Shown here: piece after piece, positions 1-7,671 of the stretch
Numbering within the stretch: the first letter of the stretch is position 1
Layout: each line of letters begins with the position of its first letter
Source of the DNA: Neobacillus niacini
GTDB taxonomy: Bacteria; Bacillota; Bacilli; Bacillales; Cytobacillaceae
Assembly (NCBI RefSeq): GCF_019749295.1
Contig: NZ_JACWFG010000001.1
Span: 704,604-768,603 of the forward strand
Length of the DNA stretch: 64,000 bases
Reading direction: 5' to 3'
The notes under the pieces: generated by a model
Database searches by the model: none
Told to the model about the DNA's origin: nothing
Seen by the model: the letters and a program-made list of their open reading frames with translations, nothing else
Program-made: the position numbers and the translations under genes

Positions 1-516
1 ATCTACCAGCATCTTAAACCGCTGTTGAACAATAGAATCTACATTATCCAACAAGGGATTCCCCTCCTAACCTATCAGTCTAGAGGGATGGACTATAGGA
101 TTCTGTGTCATAAAAGTCAACAAAACAACTGGAAGGCTACCTCGGCGGTAGCTCGAATTTCGGCGGAAGATGAGTTTGTTTCCAATATTGCCCGGGGCGG
201 AGAAATAATGACTCCACTAAATGCATTGAAAGAAAACATGAGTATAAGCGACGCAAAGTGGCTTATCACACAAATGAAAGAATTAGCCATTGAAACAGCA
301 GTGATTATTGATAGGAAATCTTCTGGAATAACCGGAGAACTTGGAATCGATATTGGGATAGATCAGGAAGGTAAACCATGGCTTATAGAAGTCAATTCAA
401 AACCCTCGAAAAACTTTGAAGATGGTCAAATGAAAATAAGGCCTTCAGCCAAAGCCATTATCAAGTTTTGTACAAAGCTTGCATTCGATACAAGCTCAGA
501 AATGGAGGATTCATAG
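1..516 (+). CDS. YheC/YheD-family ATP-grasp spore coat-associated protein (5' truncated by window edge)
   Basis: The reading frame is open from base 1 with no stop, so the gene starts upstream; only the last 171 residues are seen. They form the C-terminal half of an ATP-grasp domain: a D-Y-R-I-L strand, a GELGIDIGID segment and the E-V-N-S-K-P motif that supplies metal/ATP-binding Glu and Asn in the family. YheC/YheD proteins of Bacillus subtilis are made in the mother cell and associate with the forespore coat; their ligase substrate is unknown. The stop abuts the next gene's ATG, so the two are translationally linked. It is the first of four paralogues in a row. Family call is firm, substrate unknown. 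Confidence 0.85.
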   Translation: MYQHLKPLLNNRIYIIQQGIPLLTYQSRGMDYRILCHKSQQNNWKATSAVARISAEDEFVSNIARGGEIMTPLNALKENMSISDAKWLITQMKELAIETAVIIDRKSSGITGELGIDIGIDQEGKPWLIEVNSKPSKNFEDGQMKIRPSAKAIIKFCTKLAFDTSSEMEDS

Positions 517-1623
517 ATGATTACCTTTGGGATAATGACCTTAAACTTAGAAAGTGAAGCAGGATATATACATGAAATCGCCGCAAGGGGCCAGTCTTGC
601 GGCATGGAATGTTTTCACTTCCTGCCATCTAATATTAACCCTCTCACCACACAAATCCAGGGCAGGCGGTTTGATGCAAATCAACAATGTTGGGTGGAAG
701 ATGAGTTTCCTCTCCCTTCACTCATCTATGATCGTTGTTTTTACGGAGACGATGAACATTCAAAGAAATGTATCCCCATCGTTTCATGGTTAAAGAGCAG
801 AGAGGATATTACTTTTTTAGGCTTTGGTTTACCCAATAAGCTAGAGTTATATGAAACATTATCTAATTCTGTCTTAGCTCCTTATTTACCACACTCACAG
901 GCTATTAAGGATTGCTTACAGGTTGCAAATGCCCTAAACAGTCAAAAGAAAATTATCATCAAGCCAATTAATGGATCTCAGGGTTACGGAATCTATTATC
1001 TAAAGCGAAATGATAAAACCATTCATGTTAAAACAGAAAAAAATAAGAAAATCATCTCGAGGATTTTTCCTAATGAAACGAAGTTCTTTCAATGGCTGCA
1101 ACCGTTAATTAATTTTAGACCATACTTGCTTCAGCCTTATCTAGAGCTATCAAATAGTTCTTCACAGCCCTTTGATATTAGAATCCTGCTGCAAAAAGAT
1201 GAGCAAGGACTTTGGGTTGAGCGTGGAAAGGGAATACGCATAGGAAATACTGGCGGTATTCTTTCAAACCTAAGTGCAGGGGGCTCTGTCAAAGACTTCG
1301 CTTCCTGGTTATCTACTTTATCTGCAGCAGCCAATAAAGAGTACATTGCAACTGAATTAAACTTTATAACAAAAAAACTCCCTTCTGTCCTTGAAAGGGA
1401 AATCCTGCCTTTATTTGAAATTGGCATTGATATTGGAATGGCAAAGAATGGTGCACTTTGGATTCTCGATGTAAATTCAAAGCCAGGGAGAAAGGTAATA
1501 ATGAACACACAGCCAGATTTAAAAGATACCTTATCCCTTGCTCCACTCCTATATGGTAAATACCTTACTACTAATGATAGGAAAGAAAGGAAGAGCTACT
1601 ATGAGAAAACGCTATACCATTGA
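517..1623 (+). CDS. YheC/YheD-family ATP-grasp protein
   Basis: This 368-residue protein is close to the length of B. subtilis YheC (about 363). The N-terminal third is a family-specific domain and the rest is an ATP-grasp fold: I-I-I-K-P-I-N-G-S-Q-G near residue 147 is the nucleotide-binding lysine strand and flexible loop, and W-I-L-D-V-N-S-K-P-G near residue 320 is the metal site, with Asp in place of the Glu seen in the neighbours. GGAGG lies 8 bases before the ATG. The start abuts the upstream stop and the end overlaps the next gene by 23 bases, indicating one operon. Expected in the sporulating mother cell by homology; no sporulation promoter is visible inside the window. Confidence 0.88.
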   Translation: MITFGIMTLNLESEAGYIHEIAARGQSCGMECFHFLPSNINPLTTQIQGRRFDANQQCWVEDEFPLPSLIYDRCFYGDDEHSKKCIPIVSWLKSREDITFLGFGLPNKLELYETLSNSVLAPYLPHSQAIKDCLQVANALNSQKKIIIKPINGSQGYGIYYLKRNDKTIHVKTEKNKKIISRIFPNETKFFQWLQPLINFRPYLLQPYLELSNSSSQPFDIRILLQKDEQGLWVERGKGIRIGNTGGILSNLSAGGSVKDFASWLSTLSAAANKEYIATELNFITKKLPSVLEREILPLFEIGIDIGMAKNGALWILDVNSKPGRKVIMNTQPDLKDTLSLAPLLYGKYLTTNDRKERKSYYEKTLYH

Positions 1624-2971
1624 AATAACTGGAAATAGCACTTTCGTTGTTTACTGCCCTCAAGAGCTCTTAATGGAGAAGGAATTAAAAAAAATCGCCT
1701 TTGGCTCAAAAGTTATCGAAGTGGAGTTCAGGCAAAATCCTAAGAAAAATGGATGCATTGTAATAAGCAAAGAACTGCAAAAGCTCTTACATTTCCCTGA
1801 TTTTGCAGTAAGATTACATGTCTTTATCGAAAATCAAGTTCTAAACATTGGACCGCTTGTTGGAATATTCACAGCAGGATTCACACCATTCCCACATCGT
1901 CCGCTAGGTGATAGAACGAATTTTTTTTCTAAACTATTATCGGTAAGAACCAATGTTGGTGCCATTCCATTTGTTTTTGGGGAACAACATATTCATTGGG
2001 AAAAGGGTACAATTAATGGATATTTTTATCATGACAACAATTGGCAGAGCATAGAAGTTCCATTTCCACATGTAGTTTATGATCGACTTCCAAACCGAAA
2101 AAGTGAAAGAAATCCAAAATTAGTTAGTGTAAAGGAAAAGCTGCAAAAGGATTATCTAATTCCTTGGTATAATCCAGGTTTTTTCAGTAAACTGGATATT
2201 TATGAAAGGTTACAGCAGGACGAATCAGTCGCTGTCTATCTGCCAGAGACACATTCATTCACTTCATTTTCATCAATTGAAGACATGCTGGCCAAATATG
2301 GTCATATCTATCTTAAGCCAATAAACGGCAGCCTCGGTTTAGGTGTCCATCAAATTCTCTACGATAAAATGCAAAATGAATATTATTGTCGCTATCAAGA
2401 TACTAATGGAACGAATCGTCTTAGAAAGTTTTCATCCATAGAAGGATTGTTCCAAACCGTCTTTGCCAAACGTAATCTAGATAGAATGATTGTTCAACAA
2501 GGTATTCACCTGCTGCGACAAGAGCAGCGGCCTATTGATTTTCGTGTTCATAGTAATAAAGATGAATCCGGGAAATGGCATGTCACGGCAATGGCAGCAA
2601 AAATAGCTGGTCGAGGCAGCGTTACTACCCATGCCCGAAGCGGGGGCGATGTCAAAACATTAGCAGAAATTTTTCAGCCGGAAGAATGCCAATATTATAC
2701 CGAAAGGCTTGTAAATGCTGCCCTTCAGTTGAGTAAGAGTATTGAAAATAATATGGAAGGGATTATTGCCGAGATTGGTTTTGATTTAGGTATTGATAGG
2801 AATGGCGGCGTTTGGTTATTTGAAGCAAATTCGAAACCAGGGAGATCGATTTTTAGTCACCCGGAACTAAAGGATTTTGATAAACTCACGTGTAAGCTCT
2901 CTCTTGCATTTGCGGTTTTTTTAACAGAACAAACCATTTTGCACCCTGAGGAAGTCCTTAAATGGCAGTAA
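1601..2971 (+). CDS. yheD: YheD-like ATP-grasp spore coat-associated protein
   Basis: The 456-residue product matches B. subtilis YheD in length (about 453) and has an extra N-terminal beta-rich domain of about 100 residues before the family core that the shorter YheC-type neighbours lack. ATP-grasp landmarks are Y-L-K-P-I-N-G-S-L-G (lysine strand and loop), DFRVHSN, and F-E-A-N-S-K-P-G (metal site). The ATG at 1601 follows AAAGGAAG at suitable spacing; a longer TTG-initiated frame from 1538 lacks a ribosome-binding site. It overlaps its upstream neighbour by 23 bases and the downstream one by 10. B. subtilis YheD forms rings around the forespore. Paralogy to the flanking genes makes the exact symbol an inference. 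Confidence 0.8.
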   Translation: MRKRYTIEITGNSTFVVYCPQELLMEKELKKIAFGSKVIEVEFRQNPKKNGCIVISKELQKLLHFPDFAVRLHVFIENQVLNIGPLVGIFTAGFTPFPHRPLGDRTNFFSKLLSVRTNVGAIPFVFGEQHIHWEKGTINGYFYHDNNWQSIEVPFPHVVYDRLPNRKSERNPKLVSVKEKLQKDYLIPWYNPGFFSKLDIYERLQQDESVAVYLPETHSFTSFSSIEDMLAKYGHIYLKPINGSLGLGVHQILYDKMQNEYYCRYQDTNGTNRLRKFSSIEGLFQTVFAKRNLDRMIVQQGIHLLRQEQRPIDFRVHSNKDESGKWHVTAMAAKIAGRGSVTTHARSGGDVKTLAEIFQPEECQYYTERLVNAALQLSKSIENNMEGIIAEIGFDLGIDRNGGVWLFEANSKPGRSIFSHPELKDFDKLTCKLSLAFAVFLTEQTILHPEEVLKWQ

Positions 2972-4026
2972 TCAATCCTTGGAGCAAAAGAATGGTTCCT
3001 GTCATTGGTATTTTGACTGCAAAAAAAAAGGATGGCACCATCGCTGGAAATGGACCGCTTTTTATTGAACTCCAAAAAAAGCTTATTTCACTTAATGGAA
3101 TAAGCTTTATCTTTACATTAGACGGTGTTCATGCTGATTCAATTGATGGTTTCACATATATTCCAGAAAAGGATGAATGGGAACGGATAAATTCCCCGTA
3201 CCCAGACCTTGTTTACAACCGTATTCCCTTTCGGAAATCGGAGGAGGAAATAACACATAGCGGGTTCTTCTCTCGTTTAAAGGAACAAAATATTCCCTTT
3301 TTCAACCCGGGTTTTATTGATAAATTCGAACTTTACCGCCTCCTAAAAAACCACCCTGCTCTACACTCTTATCTACCAGCTACGATATCAGCAATACAAA
3401 AGCAAAAACTAATGATTTTTTTATCCCAATATCAATCAGTTTATTTAAAACCAGCTCAGTCAGCGAGAGGAAATGGGATTTTTATATTAAATGTGGATTC
3501 CCAAAAAAGGATTCATTTAAAAGGATTAAATAAATGCGAAGAGTTTCTAACCTTTGACCATTTTTGGCAAGAGTGGGAAGACTTACTTATGAAGAAAAAC
3601 TATTTAGCTCAAGAAGAAATAAAGTCACTTCTTTATGAAGGAAAAAGGTTTGATTTTCGAATTCTTGCCCATGCCGAAAATAACCAATATATCGTTACAG
3701 GAGTCGGGATCAGGCAATCCCAAAAACAGGATATTACCACTCATGTTCCTACAGGGGGCAGACTTTTGCCTTATGAATTGTTACAAACGGAGGAACACGA
3801 TCTTTTTATTCATACTATAGTAAAGCAAATTGGAGAAGCACTATCTGAACAGTTTGGATTTTTCGGGGAGTTTTCAATCGATGCTGGTATCAGTCAATCT
3901 GGTCACTACTACATTTATGAGGTGAACTCAAAACCAATGAGTTTTGATGAGAATGAAATCGAAGAGAGAAAAATTGATCATCTCTGCAATTTATTCCTGC
4001 AGCTTACAGGTTATCCTGACATTTGA
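2962..4026 (+). CDS. yheC: YheC-like ATP-grasp spore coat-associated protein
   Basis: A 354-residue ATP-grasp protein, the fourth family member in tandem. It contains V-Y-L-K-P-A-Q-S-A-R-G-N-G (nucleotide-binding strand and loop), F-D-F-R-I-L and Y-E-V-N-S-K-P (metal-binding end of the fold). The ATG at 2962 lies inside the 3' end of the preceding gene, whose stop is at 2971, so translation is probably coupled. The order here (YheD-like then YheC-like then YheE) resembles the B. subtilis yhe cluster beside sspB. No transmembrane segment or signal peptide is visible. Its ligation substrate is unknown for the whole family. Confidence 0.83.
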   Translation: MAVINPWSKRMVPVIGILTAKKKDGTIAGNGPLFIELQKKLISLNGISFIFTLDGVHADSIDGFTYIPEKDEWERINSPYPDLVYNRIPFRKSEEEITHSGFFSRLKEQNIPFFNPGFIDKFELYRLLKNHPALHSYLPATISAIQKQKLMIFLSQYQSVYLKPAQSARGNGIFILNVDSQKRIHLKGLNKCEEFLTFDHFWQEWEDLLMKKNYLAQEEIKSLLYEGKRFDFRILAHAENNQYIVTGVGIRQSQKQDITTHVPTGGRLLPYELLQTEEHDLFIHTIVKQIGEALSEQFGFFGEFSIDAGISQSGHYYIYEVNSKPMSFDENEIEERKIDHLCNLFLQLTGYPDI

Positions 4027-4057
4027 AAATTATGCTGGAATATAGGCTGGTTTTCTC

Positions 4058-4084
4058 GTAAGCTAGAGGTAACCAATAGCTTAC
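4058..4084 (+). promoter_or_regulatory. Inverted repeat upstream of yheE
   Basis: A perfect 8-bp inverted repeat, GTAAGCTA and TAGCTTAC, with an 11-base spacer sits in the gap between the yheC-like gene and yheE. No T-run follows, so it is not a typical terminator. It may be an RNA processing or stabilising hairpin or an operator; function is not established. Confidence 0.35.
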
Positions 4085-4099
4085 AAGGGAGATGTAGGA

Positions 4100-4309
4100 A
4101 TGCTGACACACTTTCAGTATAAGCCATTATTTGAAAATAAAAATATTCCTGGGTGGAACTTCAGCTTTTATTATAAAAAACAAAGATATGCAGGGATCTA
4201 TCACCAAACTGGAAAAATTGAATGGACAGCAAATACACCCGAACAGGATGAAATTGATTCTTTAACCAGCCAAATCCATGAGCTAATGCTATTCCATGTT
4301 TATGAATAA
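4100..4309 (+). CDS. yheE: YheE-like small protein (DUF5342)
   Basis: A 69-residue protein starting at an ATG preceded by AAGGGAGATG. It resembles B. subtilis YheE (72 residues) in size, in its aromatic W-N-F-S-F-Y-Y motif and in its position directly after yheC/yheD genes. Function is unknown; co-location with coat-associated ATP-grasp genes suggests expression in sporulation. It is separated from the ATP-grasp operon by 73 bases containing an inverted repeat, so it may have its own promoter. Confidence 0.72.
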   Translation: MLTHFQYKPLFENKNIPGWNFSFYYKKQRYAGIYHQTGKIEWTANTPEQDEIDSLTSQIHELMLFHVYE

Positions 4310-4328
4310 CATCATTGAATGAAATAAT

Positions 4329-4365
4329 GCCCTTTTCACAAACTATAGGTAAAATAGAAAAGGGC
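4329..4365 (+). promoter_or_regulatory. Hairpin covering the ribosome-binding site of the 59-residue gene
   Basis: GCCCTTTTC at 4329-4337 pairs perfectly with GAAAAGGGC at 4357-4365 across a 19-base loop. The 3' arm contains AAAAGGG, the only Shine-Dalgarno-like sequence before the ATG at 4374. No T-run follows, so it may mask the ribosome-binding site rather than, or as well as, end yheE transcription. Confidence 0.5.
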
Positions 4366-4373
4366 TGATTACC

Positions 4374-4553
4374 ATGAATAAGGGAAAAAAAGATTTGCAG
4401 TATGAAGGGAAAGATAAAGTCTTTTTAGATATTGACCGAATCATTAACGAAGGATTATCAGGTGGATCTGTTCACTCCCGACATGACACAACCAATATTG
4501 AAGAAGCTCGTGATCTAAGTGAAGAAGAACCTCCTACTCAAATAAATGACTAA
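4374..4553 (+). CDS. Small hydrophilic protein, 59 residues, unknown function
   Basis: An ATG-initiated 59-residue frame, highly charged, with the core G-L-S-G-G-S-V-H-S-R-H-D and an acidic tail. It sits between yheE and a clear terminator. The family is not recognised. Support comes from a continuous frame with plausible codon use, a ribosome-binding site (AAAAGGG) about 9 bases upstream and the terminator directly after its stop. The ribosome-binding site lies in a 9-bp hairpin arm, so translation could be conditional. No membrane segment or cysteine. Confidence 0.6.
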   Translation: MNKGKKDLQYEGKDKVFLDIDRIINEGLSGGSVHSRHDTTNIEEARDLSEEEPPTQIND

Positions 4554-4556
4554 AAT

Positions 4557-4603
4557 AAAAAGGCTAACACAGTGAATAAATCACGTGTCAGCCTTTTTTT
4601 ATT
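4557..4603 (+). terminator. Rho-independent terminator
   Basis: AGGCTAACAC pairs, with one mismatch, with GTGTCAGCCT and is followed by TTTTTTT; it starts 3 bases after the stop of the 59-residue gene. Confidence 0.85.
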
Positions 4604-4927
4604 TAAAATTTAGGCTGTGTTAAAGATAATTGTTGATTTTGCACCCTGTTGATTGGAGCAAAAGGCACGAAGACTCCTGCAGGAGTACGGAGCGGGTGAG
4701 ACCCCACAGGCGCTAGCGCCGAGGAGAAGGAAAAGCGGAAGCGCCTTGTCTAGCCCCGACAAGCGCTGGAGGGCCTGGCGCTGAAGTCGCTCTTTGACTT
4801 CATCGTCAGGACCGAAGTGACTCGAGGGGCTAGGCGCTGTAGCTAGACAGGCTCACCGCAACGCCTGCGGAAAGCGAAGTGCCTGTAGTGGAAATCAACA
4901 GGCCAATATAACACAGCCAAAATTTAA
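4602..4927. repeat. MITE-like element with roughly 20-bp terminal inverted repeats and a nested second repeat
   Basis: The ends form an imperfect inverted repeat containing GGCTGTGTTA (left, about 4613) and TAACACAGCC (right, about 4909). Inside is a GC-rich segment starting GTTGATTGGAGC and ending GGAAATCAAC, related to copies at 31139-31290 and 31606-31742. Compared with those copies, a 124-bp block at 4727-4850 is inserted. The element carries no protein-coding frame of its own. It fills the space between the 59-residue gene's terminator and the PucR-type regulator. GC content is far above the surroundings, as expected for a transposed or amplified intergenic repeat. Confidence 0.75.
4727..4850. 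repeat. Inserted GC-rich repeat inside the MITE-like element
   Basis: Starts AAGGAAAAGCGGAAGCGCC and ends GGCGCTGTAGCTAGACAG. It is absent from the equivalent position (between GAGGAG and GCTC) of the copy at 31606-31742, so it looks like an insertion of a second repeat family. It contains long internal inverted segments (CTAGCCCCGAC versus GTGACTCGAGGGGCTAG). Confidence 0.65.
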
Positions 4928-4982
4928 AAAGATGTTATAATTAGGACATCATTTTCTAAATTTCAAAATGGAGTAGTTGACC

Positions 4983-5885
4983 TTGCTAAAAAAAATTATG
5001 TCCTTATATGAAAATTCAGTACTATATTCTGAACAGCCAAACCATACATCTGACCAATTTTATCTATTTTTTGATGAGTCTGAGAACAACTGGCTTTCGA
5101 TTCCCAAAAAAAGTTTATCAGAAAAAGAGCTAAATCTTTTGCAAGTGGTTTATGAACAGGTAAAACTCCCATCTAAGCCGTTAACCACACTATCAAAAAA
5201 ATGGTATGAGTTTTTACTATCTAACGGTTCCATCCCTTCACTAAACCTTGAAAGTAATTTTCGTTTCATTCAGTTTCATATTAAAGGTCACGGGGTTGAT
5301 CAAGAAGAAATTGAATCAGCAATAAAAGGATTTTTTCCAGATGAAGTTCAAATCTTTTGGGAAAATATCCACAATGGCATTGTTATCGAAGAAAGCAGAC
5401 AGCTATCTCTTACAGAAGAAGAGTTAACATCTATAGCAGATACGTTAGAGAGTGACTTATATGTGAAGGTTTCCTTTTATATCGGCAAGCTTTACCCCTT
5501 CTCAAATCATTTACGCAACCATTTTCAACAAGAAAAGGAGTATTTTGATTTTGCCAAGAATAATCACACCAGCTCGAATATTATAACCTTTGAAAAAATT
5601 TTCCCATCGTATGTAGCATTTAGTCTGCCTGAATCTATCAAGGATAAGGTTAAACTGGAACTTTCAACCGTTTTTACAGAGGATCCCGAATTATTTACAA
5701 CCATTAAAGTTTTTTTAGAAAACAACTTAAATGCTAGTTTAACTGCTAAAAAGCTGTATATTCATCGGAATACTCTTCAATATCGAATCGATAAATTTAT
5801 CGAAAAAACAGGAGTTCAGTTGAAGGACTTTTACGGAGCTTTTACCGTCTTTTTAGCCTGCCTGCTCTTTGAACAAGACAAATAG
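4983..5885 (+). CDS. PucR/CdaR-type helix-turn-helix regulator, YxkF-like
   Basis: About 300 residues. The C-terminal 60 residues carry the PucR/CdaR helix-turn-helix signature: F-L-E-N-N-L-N-A-S-L-T-A-K-K-L-Y-I-H-R-N-T-L-Q-Y-R. The rest shows no recognisable sensor domain. GGAG at 4970-4973 gives good spacing to the TTG at 4983; an in-frame TTG at 4977 is too close. B. subtilis yxkF is a neighbour of msmX and encodes a similar regulator, so control of the downstream sugar-transport ATPase is a reasonable inference. A perfect inverted repeat lies between the two genes. Confidence 0.75.
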   Translation: MLKKIMSLYENSVLYSEQPNHTSDQFYLFFDESENNWLSIPKKSLSEKELNLLQVVYEQVKLPSKPLTTLSKKWYEFLLSNGSIPSLNLESNFRFIQFHIKGHGVDQEEIESAIKGFFPDEVQIFWENIHNGIVIEESRQLSLTEEELTSIADTLESDLYVKVSFYIGKLYPFSNHLRNHFQQEKEYFDFAKNNHTSSNIITFEKIFPSYVAFSLPESIKDKVKLELSTVFTEDPELFTTIKVFLENNLNASLTAKKLYIHRNTLQYRIDKFIEKTGVQLKDFYGAFTVFLACLLFEQDK

Positions 5886-5892
5886 GACACAA

Positions 5893-5923
5893 TGCACAAA
5901 ATTCAATTTGGGAACTTTGTGCA
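5893..5923 (+). promoter_or_regulatory. Inverted repeat between yxkF-like gene and msmX
   Basis: TGCACAAA (5893-5900) and TTTGTGCA (5916-5923) form a perfect 8-bp inverted repeat with a 15-base spacer. It is followed by a small AGTATG/CATACT hairpin and TTTTT. It could be a weak terminator for the regulator gene or an operator for msmX. Confidence 0.4.
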
Positions 5924-5992
5924 GTATGTCCATACTTTTTGTAAACCTTTTCATGTACACTTAAGTTAATCAAAACAGGGAGGTTTTTCAAA

Positions 5993-7102
5993 ATGGCAGA
6001 ATTAAAATTAGATCATATTTATAAAATTTACGATAATAAAGTAACCGCTGTTACAGACTTTAATTTACATATCCAGGATAAGGAGTTTATCGTTTTTGTT
6101 GGTCCATCTGGATGTGGTAAATCTACAACACTGCGTATGGTCGCTGGACTTGAGGAAATTTCAAAAGGTGACTTCTACATCGACGGCAAACGAGTGAATG
6201 ATGTAGCTCCTAAAGATCGTGATATTGCGATGGTTTTCCAAAACTACGCACTATATCCGCATATGACTGTATATGATAACATGGCTTTCGGATTAAAACT
6301 TCGTAAGTTTCCAAAAGAAGAAATTGAGCGTCGTGTAAATGAAGCAGCAAAAATTCTAGGATTAGAAGCCTACCTAAAGAGAAAGCCAAAAGCTTTATCT
6401 GGTGGTCAGCGTCAGCGTGTTGCATTAGGACGTGCGATTGTCCGTGATGCAAAGGTATTCTTAATGGACGAACCTTTATCTAACCTGGATGCAAAACTTC
6501 GTGTAGCTATGCGTGCTGAAATTGCTAAGCTTCACCGTCGTTTAAACACAACAACTATTTATGTAACGCATGACCAAACAGAAGCGATGACAATGGCTTC
6601 AAGGCTGGTAGTTATGAAGGACGGTCTTATTCAACAAGTGGGAACACCTAAAGAAGTATACGAAAAGCCTGAAAACGTATTTGTTGGCGGTTTCATCGGT
6701 TCACCAGCAATGAACTTCTTTAATGGTAAATTAGAAGAGGGCAAATTTGTAGTCGGTAATACTTCTATCGCTGTTCCTGAAGGTAAGATGAAAGTTCTTC
6801 GTGAGCAAGGATATGTTGGAAAACCAATTATCTTGGGTGTTCGTCCTGAAGACATCCATGATGAGCCTGTATTTATCGAAGCATCTGCCGGCACAAAGAT
6901 CACAACAAATGTTGATGTTGCTGAGTTAACTGGTGCTGAATTAATGGTTTACTCTAGTATCGATGGTCAGGACTTCGTGGCCCGCCTTGATTCAAGAGCT
7001 GACATTCACCCAGGCGATACATTAGACTTAGCATTTGATTTAAATAAGGGTCATTTCTTTGACATTGAAACTGAGTCTCGTATTCGCGTAGCGAATGAAT
7101 AG
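5993..7102 (+). CDS. msmX: Multi-sugar ABC transporter ATP-binding protein MsmX/UgpC
   Basis: A 369-residue ABC ATPase of the MalK/MsmX/UgpC type. Walker A GPSGCGKST is at residues 37-45, the signature LSGGQRQR begins at 135, and Walker B V-F-L-M-D-E-P is at about 155-161. A C-terminal TOBE/OB-like region of about 130 residues gives the usual full length (B. subtilis MsmX about 365). MsmX is a shared ATPase that energises several carbohydrate importers encoded elsewhere, which fits its isolation here without permease or binding-protein genes. The start has GGGAGG 9 bases upstream. It is followed by a strong terminator, so it is probably monocistronic. Confidence 0.93.
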   Translation: MAELKLDHIYKIYDNKVTAVTDFNLHIQDKEFIVFVGPSGCGKSTTLRMVAGLEEISKGDFYIDGKRVNDVAPKDRDIAMVFQNYALYPHMTVYDNMAFGLKLRKFPKEEIERRVNEAAKILGLEAYLKRKPKALSGGQRQRVALGRAIVRDAKVFLMDEPLSNLDAKLRVAMRAEIAKLHRRLNTTTIYVTHDQTEAMTMASRLVVMKDGLIQQVGTPKEVYEKPENVFVGGFIGSPAMNFFNGKLEEGKFVVGNTSIAVPEGKMKVLREQGYVGKPIILGVRPEDIHDEPVFIEASAGTKITTNVDVAELTGAELMVYSSIDGQDFVARLDSRADIHPGDTLDLAFDLNKGHFFDIETESRIRVANE

Positions 7103-7110
7103 ATGATACA

Positions 7111-7144
7111 AAAAGGTCCCGTTTTTTTAGCGGGACCTTTTTTA
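7111..7144 (+). terminator. Rho-independent terminator of msmX
   Basis: AAAGGTCCCG and CGGGACCTTT form a perfect stem around a T-rich loop and are followed by TTTTTT, 8 bases after the msmX stop. The A-rich left arm means it may also serve the convergent gene. Confidence 0.9.
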
Positions 7145-7155
7145 CATATGTATAT

Positions 7156-7398
7156 CTACTCTTTTATAAAGATTACTTGATCCTTTTGACAGGATGGACA
7201 TTGATAAAGATGCGGGCATTTTCCTCCAGAGTTACTGTCTGGATATCCATCTTCCATCTTCATTAAATCGATTTCCATGTACGGACTATAATCATCATAG
7301 TAATCCATTAACCTTCCGCTGTCTAACATTTGTCCCCCGCAATGTGTACATAGTAAATTGATTTCACGTAAACCGTTGCATATTGGGCATATTGACAT
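7156..7398 (-). CDS. Small zinc-ribbon-like protein, 80 residues
   Basis: Three cysteine pairs are visible: C-P-I-C at residues 4-7, C-T-H-C at 17-20 and C-P-S-C near residue 68, plus a further Cys-Pro-His, spaced like zinc-ribbon or rubredoxin-type knuckles. The middle is acidic and tyrosine-rich. The ATG is preceded by AAAGGGTGA. It is convergent with msmX. The family is common in Bacillaceae but I do not recognise a function; metal binding is inferred only from the cysteines. Confidence 0.65.
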   Translation of the reverse strand: MSICPICNGLREINLLCTHCGGQMLDSGRLMDYYDDYSPYMEIDLMKMEDGYPDSNSGGKCPHLYQCPSCQKDQVIFIKE

Positions 7399-7550
7399 TT
7401 ACATTCACCCTTTAAGTTTTTGTATATATTTAGTTTGCGTTACTATTACAGCACTATGTACCGGAATAAATTACCAGTTAAAATAATCGAATAAGTTGTC
7501 CATTTTTAATCATAATAAATATTACAAAGCAAGCAACAACATTTAATCGA

Positions 7551-7623
7551 TGGGTTACCAAGTGGAAAAGACATCTCTTTTCTAAAGGGCCTTAGGCCGG
7601 TGCAAGTCCGGCTAACCCAGCCA
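7551..7623 (+). ncRNA. tRNA-like element 1 (pseudo-tRNA, Gln-tRNA-like backbone, UCU in the anticodon position)
   Basis: Seen: TGGGTTA (7551-7557) pairs over 7 bp with TAACCCA (7613-7619), followed by G and a genome-encoded CCA. Directly inside is a perfect T-arm, GCCGG / TGCAAGT / CCGGC (7596-7612). A 17-base anticodon arm (7574-7590) has loop TTTCTAA with U33, anticodon TCT and A37, but its stem has one mismatch and one G-U pair. The variable loop is 5 bases. The D-arm (7558-7572) is about 3 bases short and does not pair well. Ends and D-loop resemble bacillary tRNA-Gln (TGGGCTA...CCAAGCGG...TAGCCCAGCCA). It is probably not a working elongator tRNA. Confidence 0.55.
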
Positions 7624-7671
7624 CAAAAGGAAATTAGAAAGCAGCTCCAATATCTAATAAATTTATAAGAT

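Noticed and set aside
7586..7630. Resemblance to a cobalamin riboswitch core (GCCGGTGCAAGTCCGGC followed by CCCAGCCAC)
   Set aside because: The upstream GGGAA and the downstream B12 box are missing, no B12 gene follows, and the flanks pair as a tRNA acceptor stem instead.
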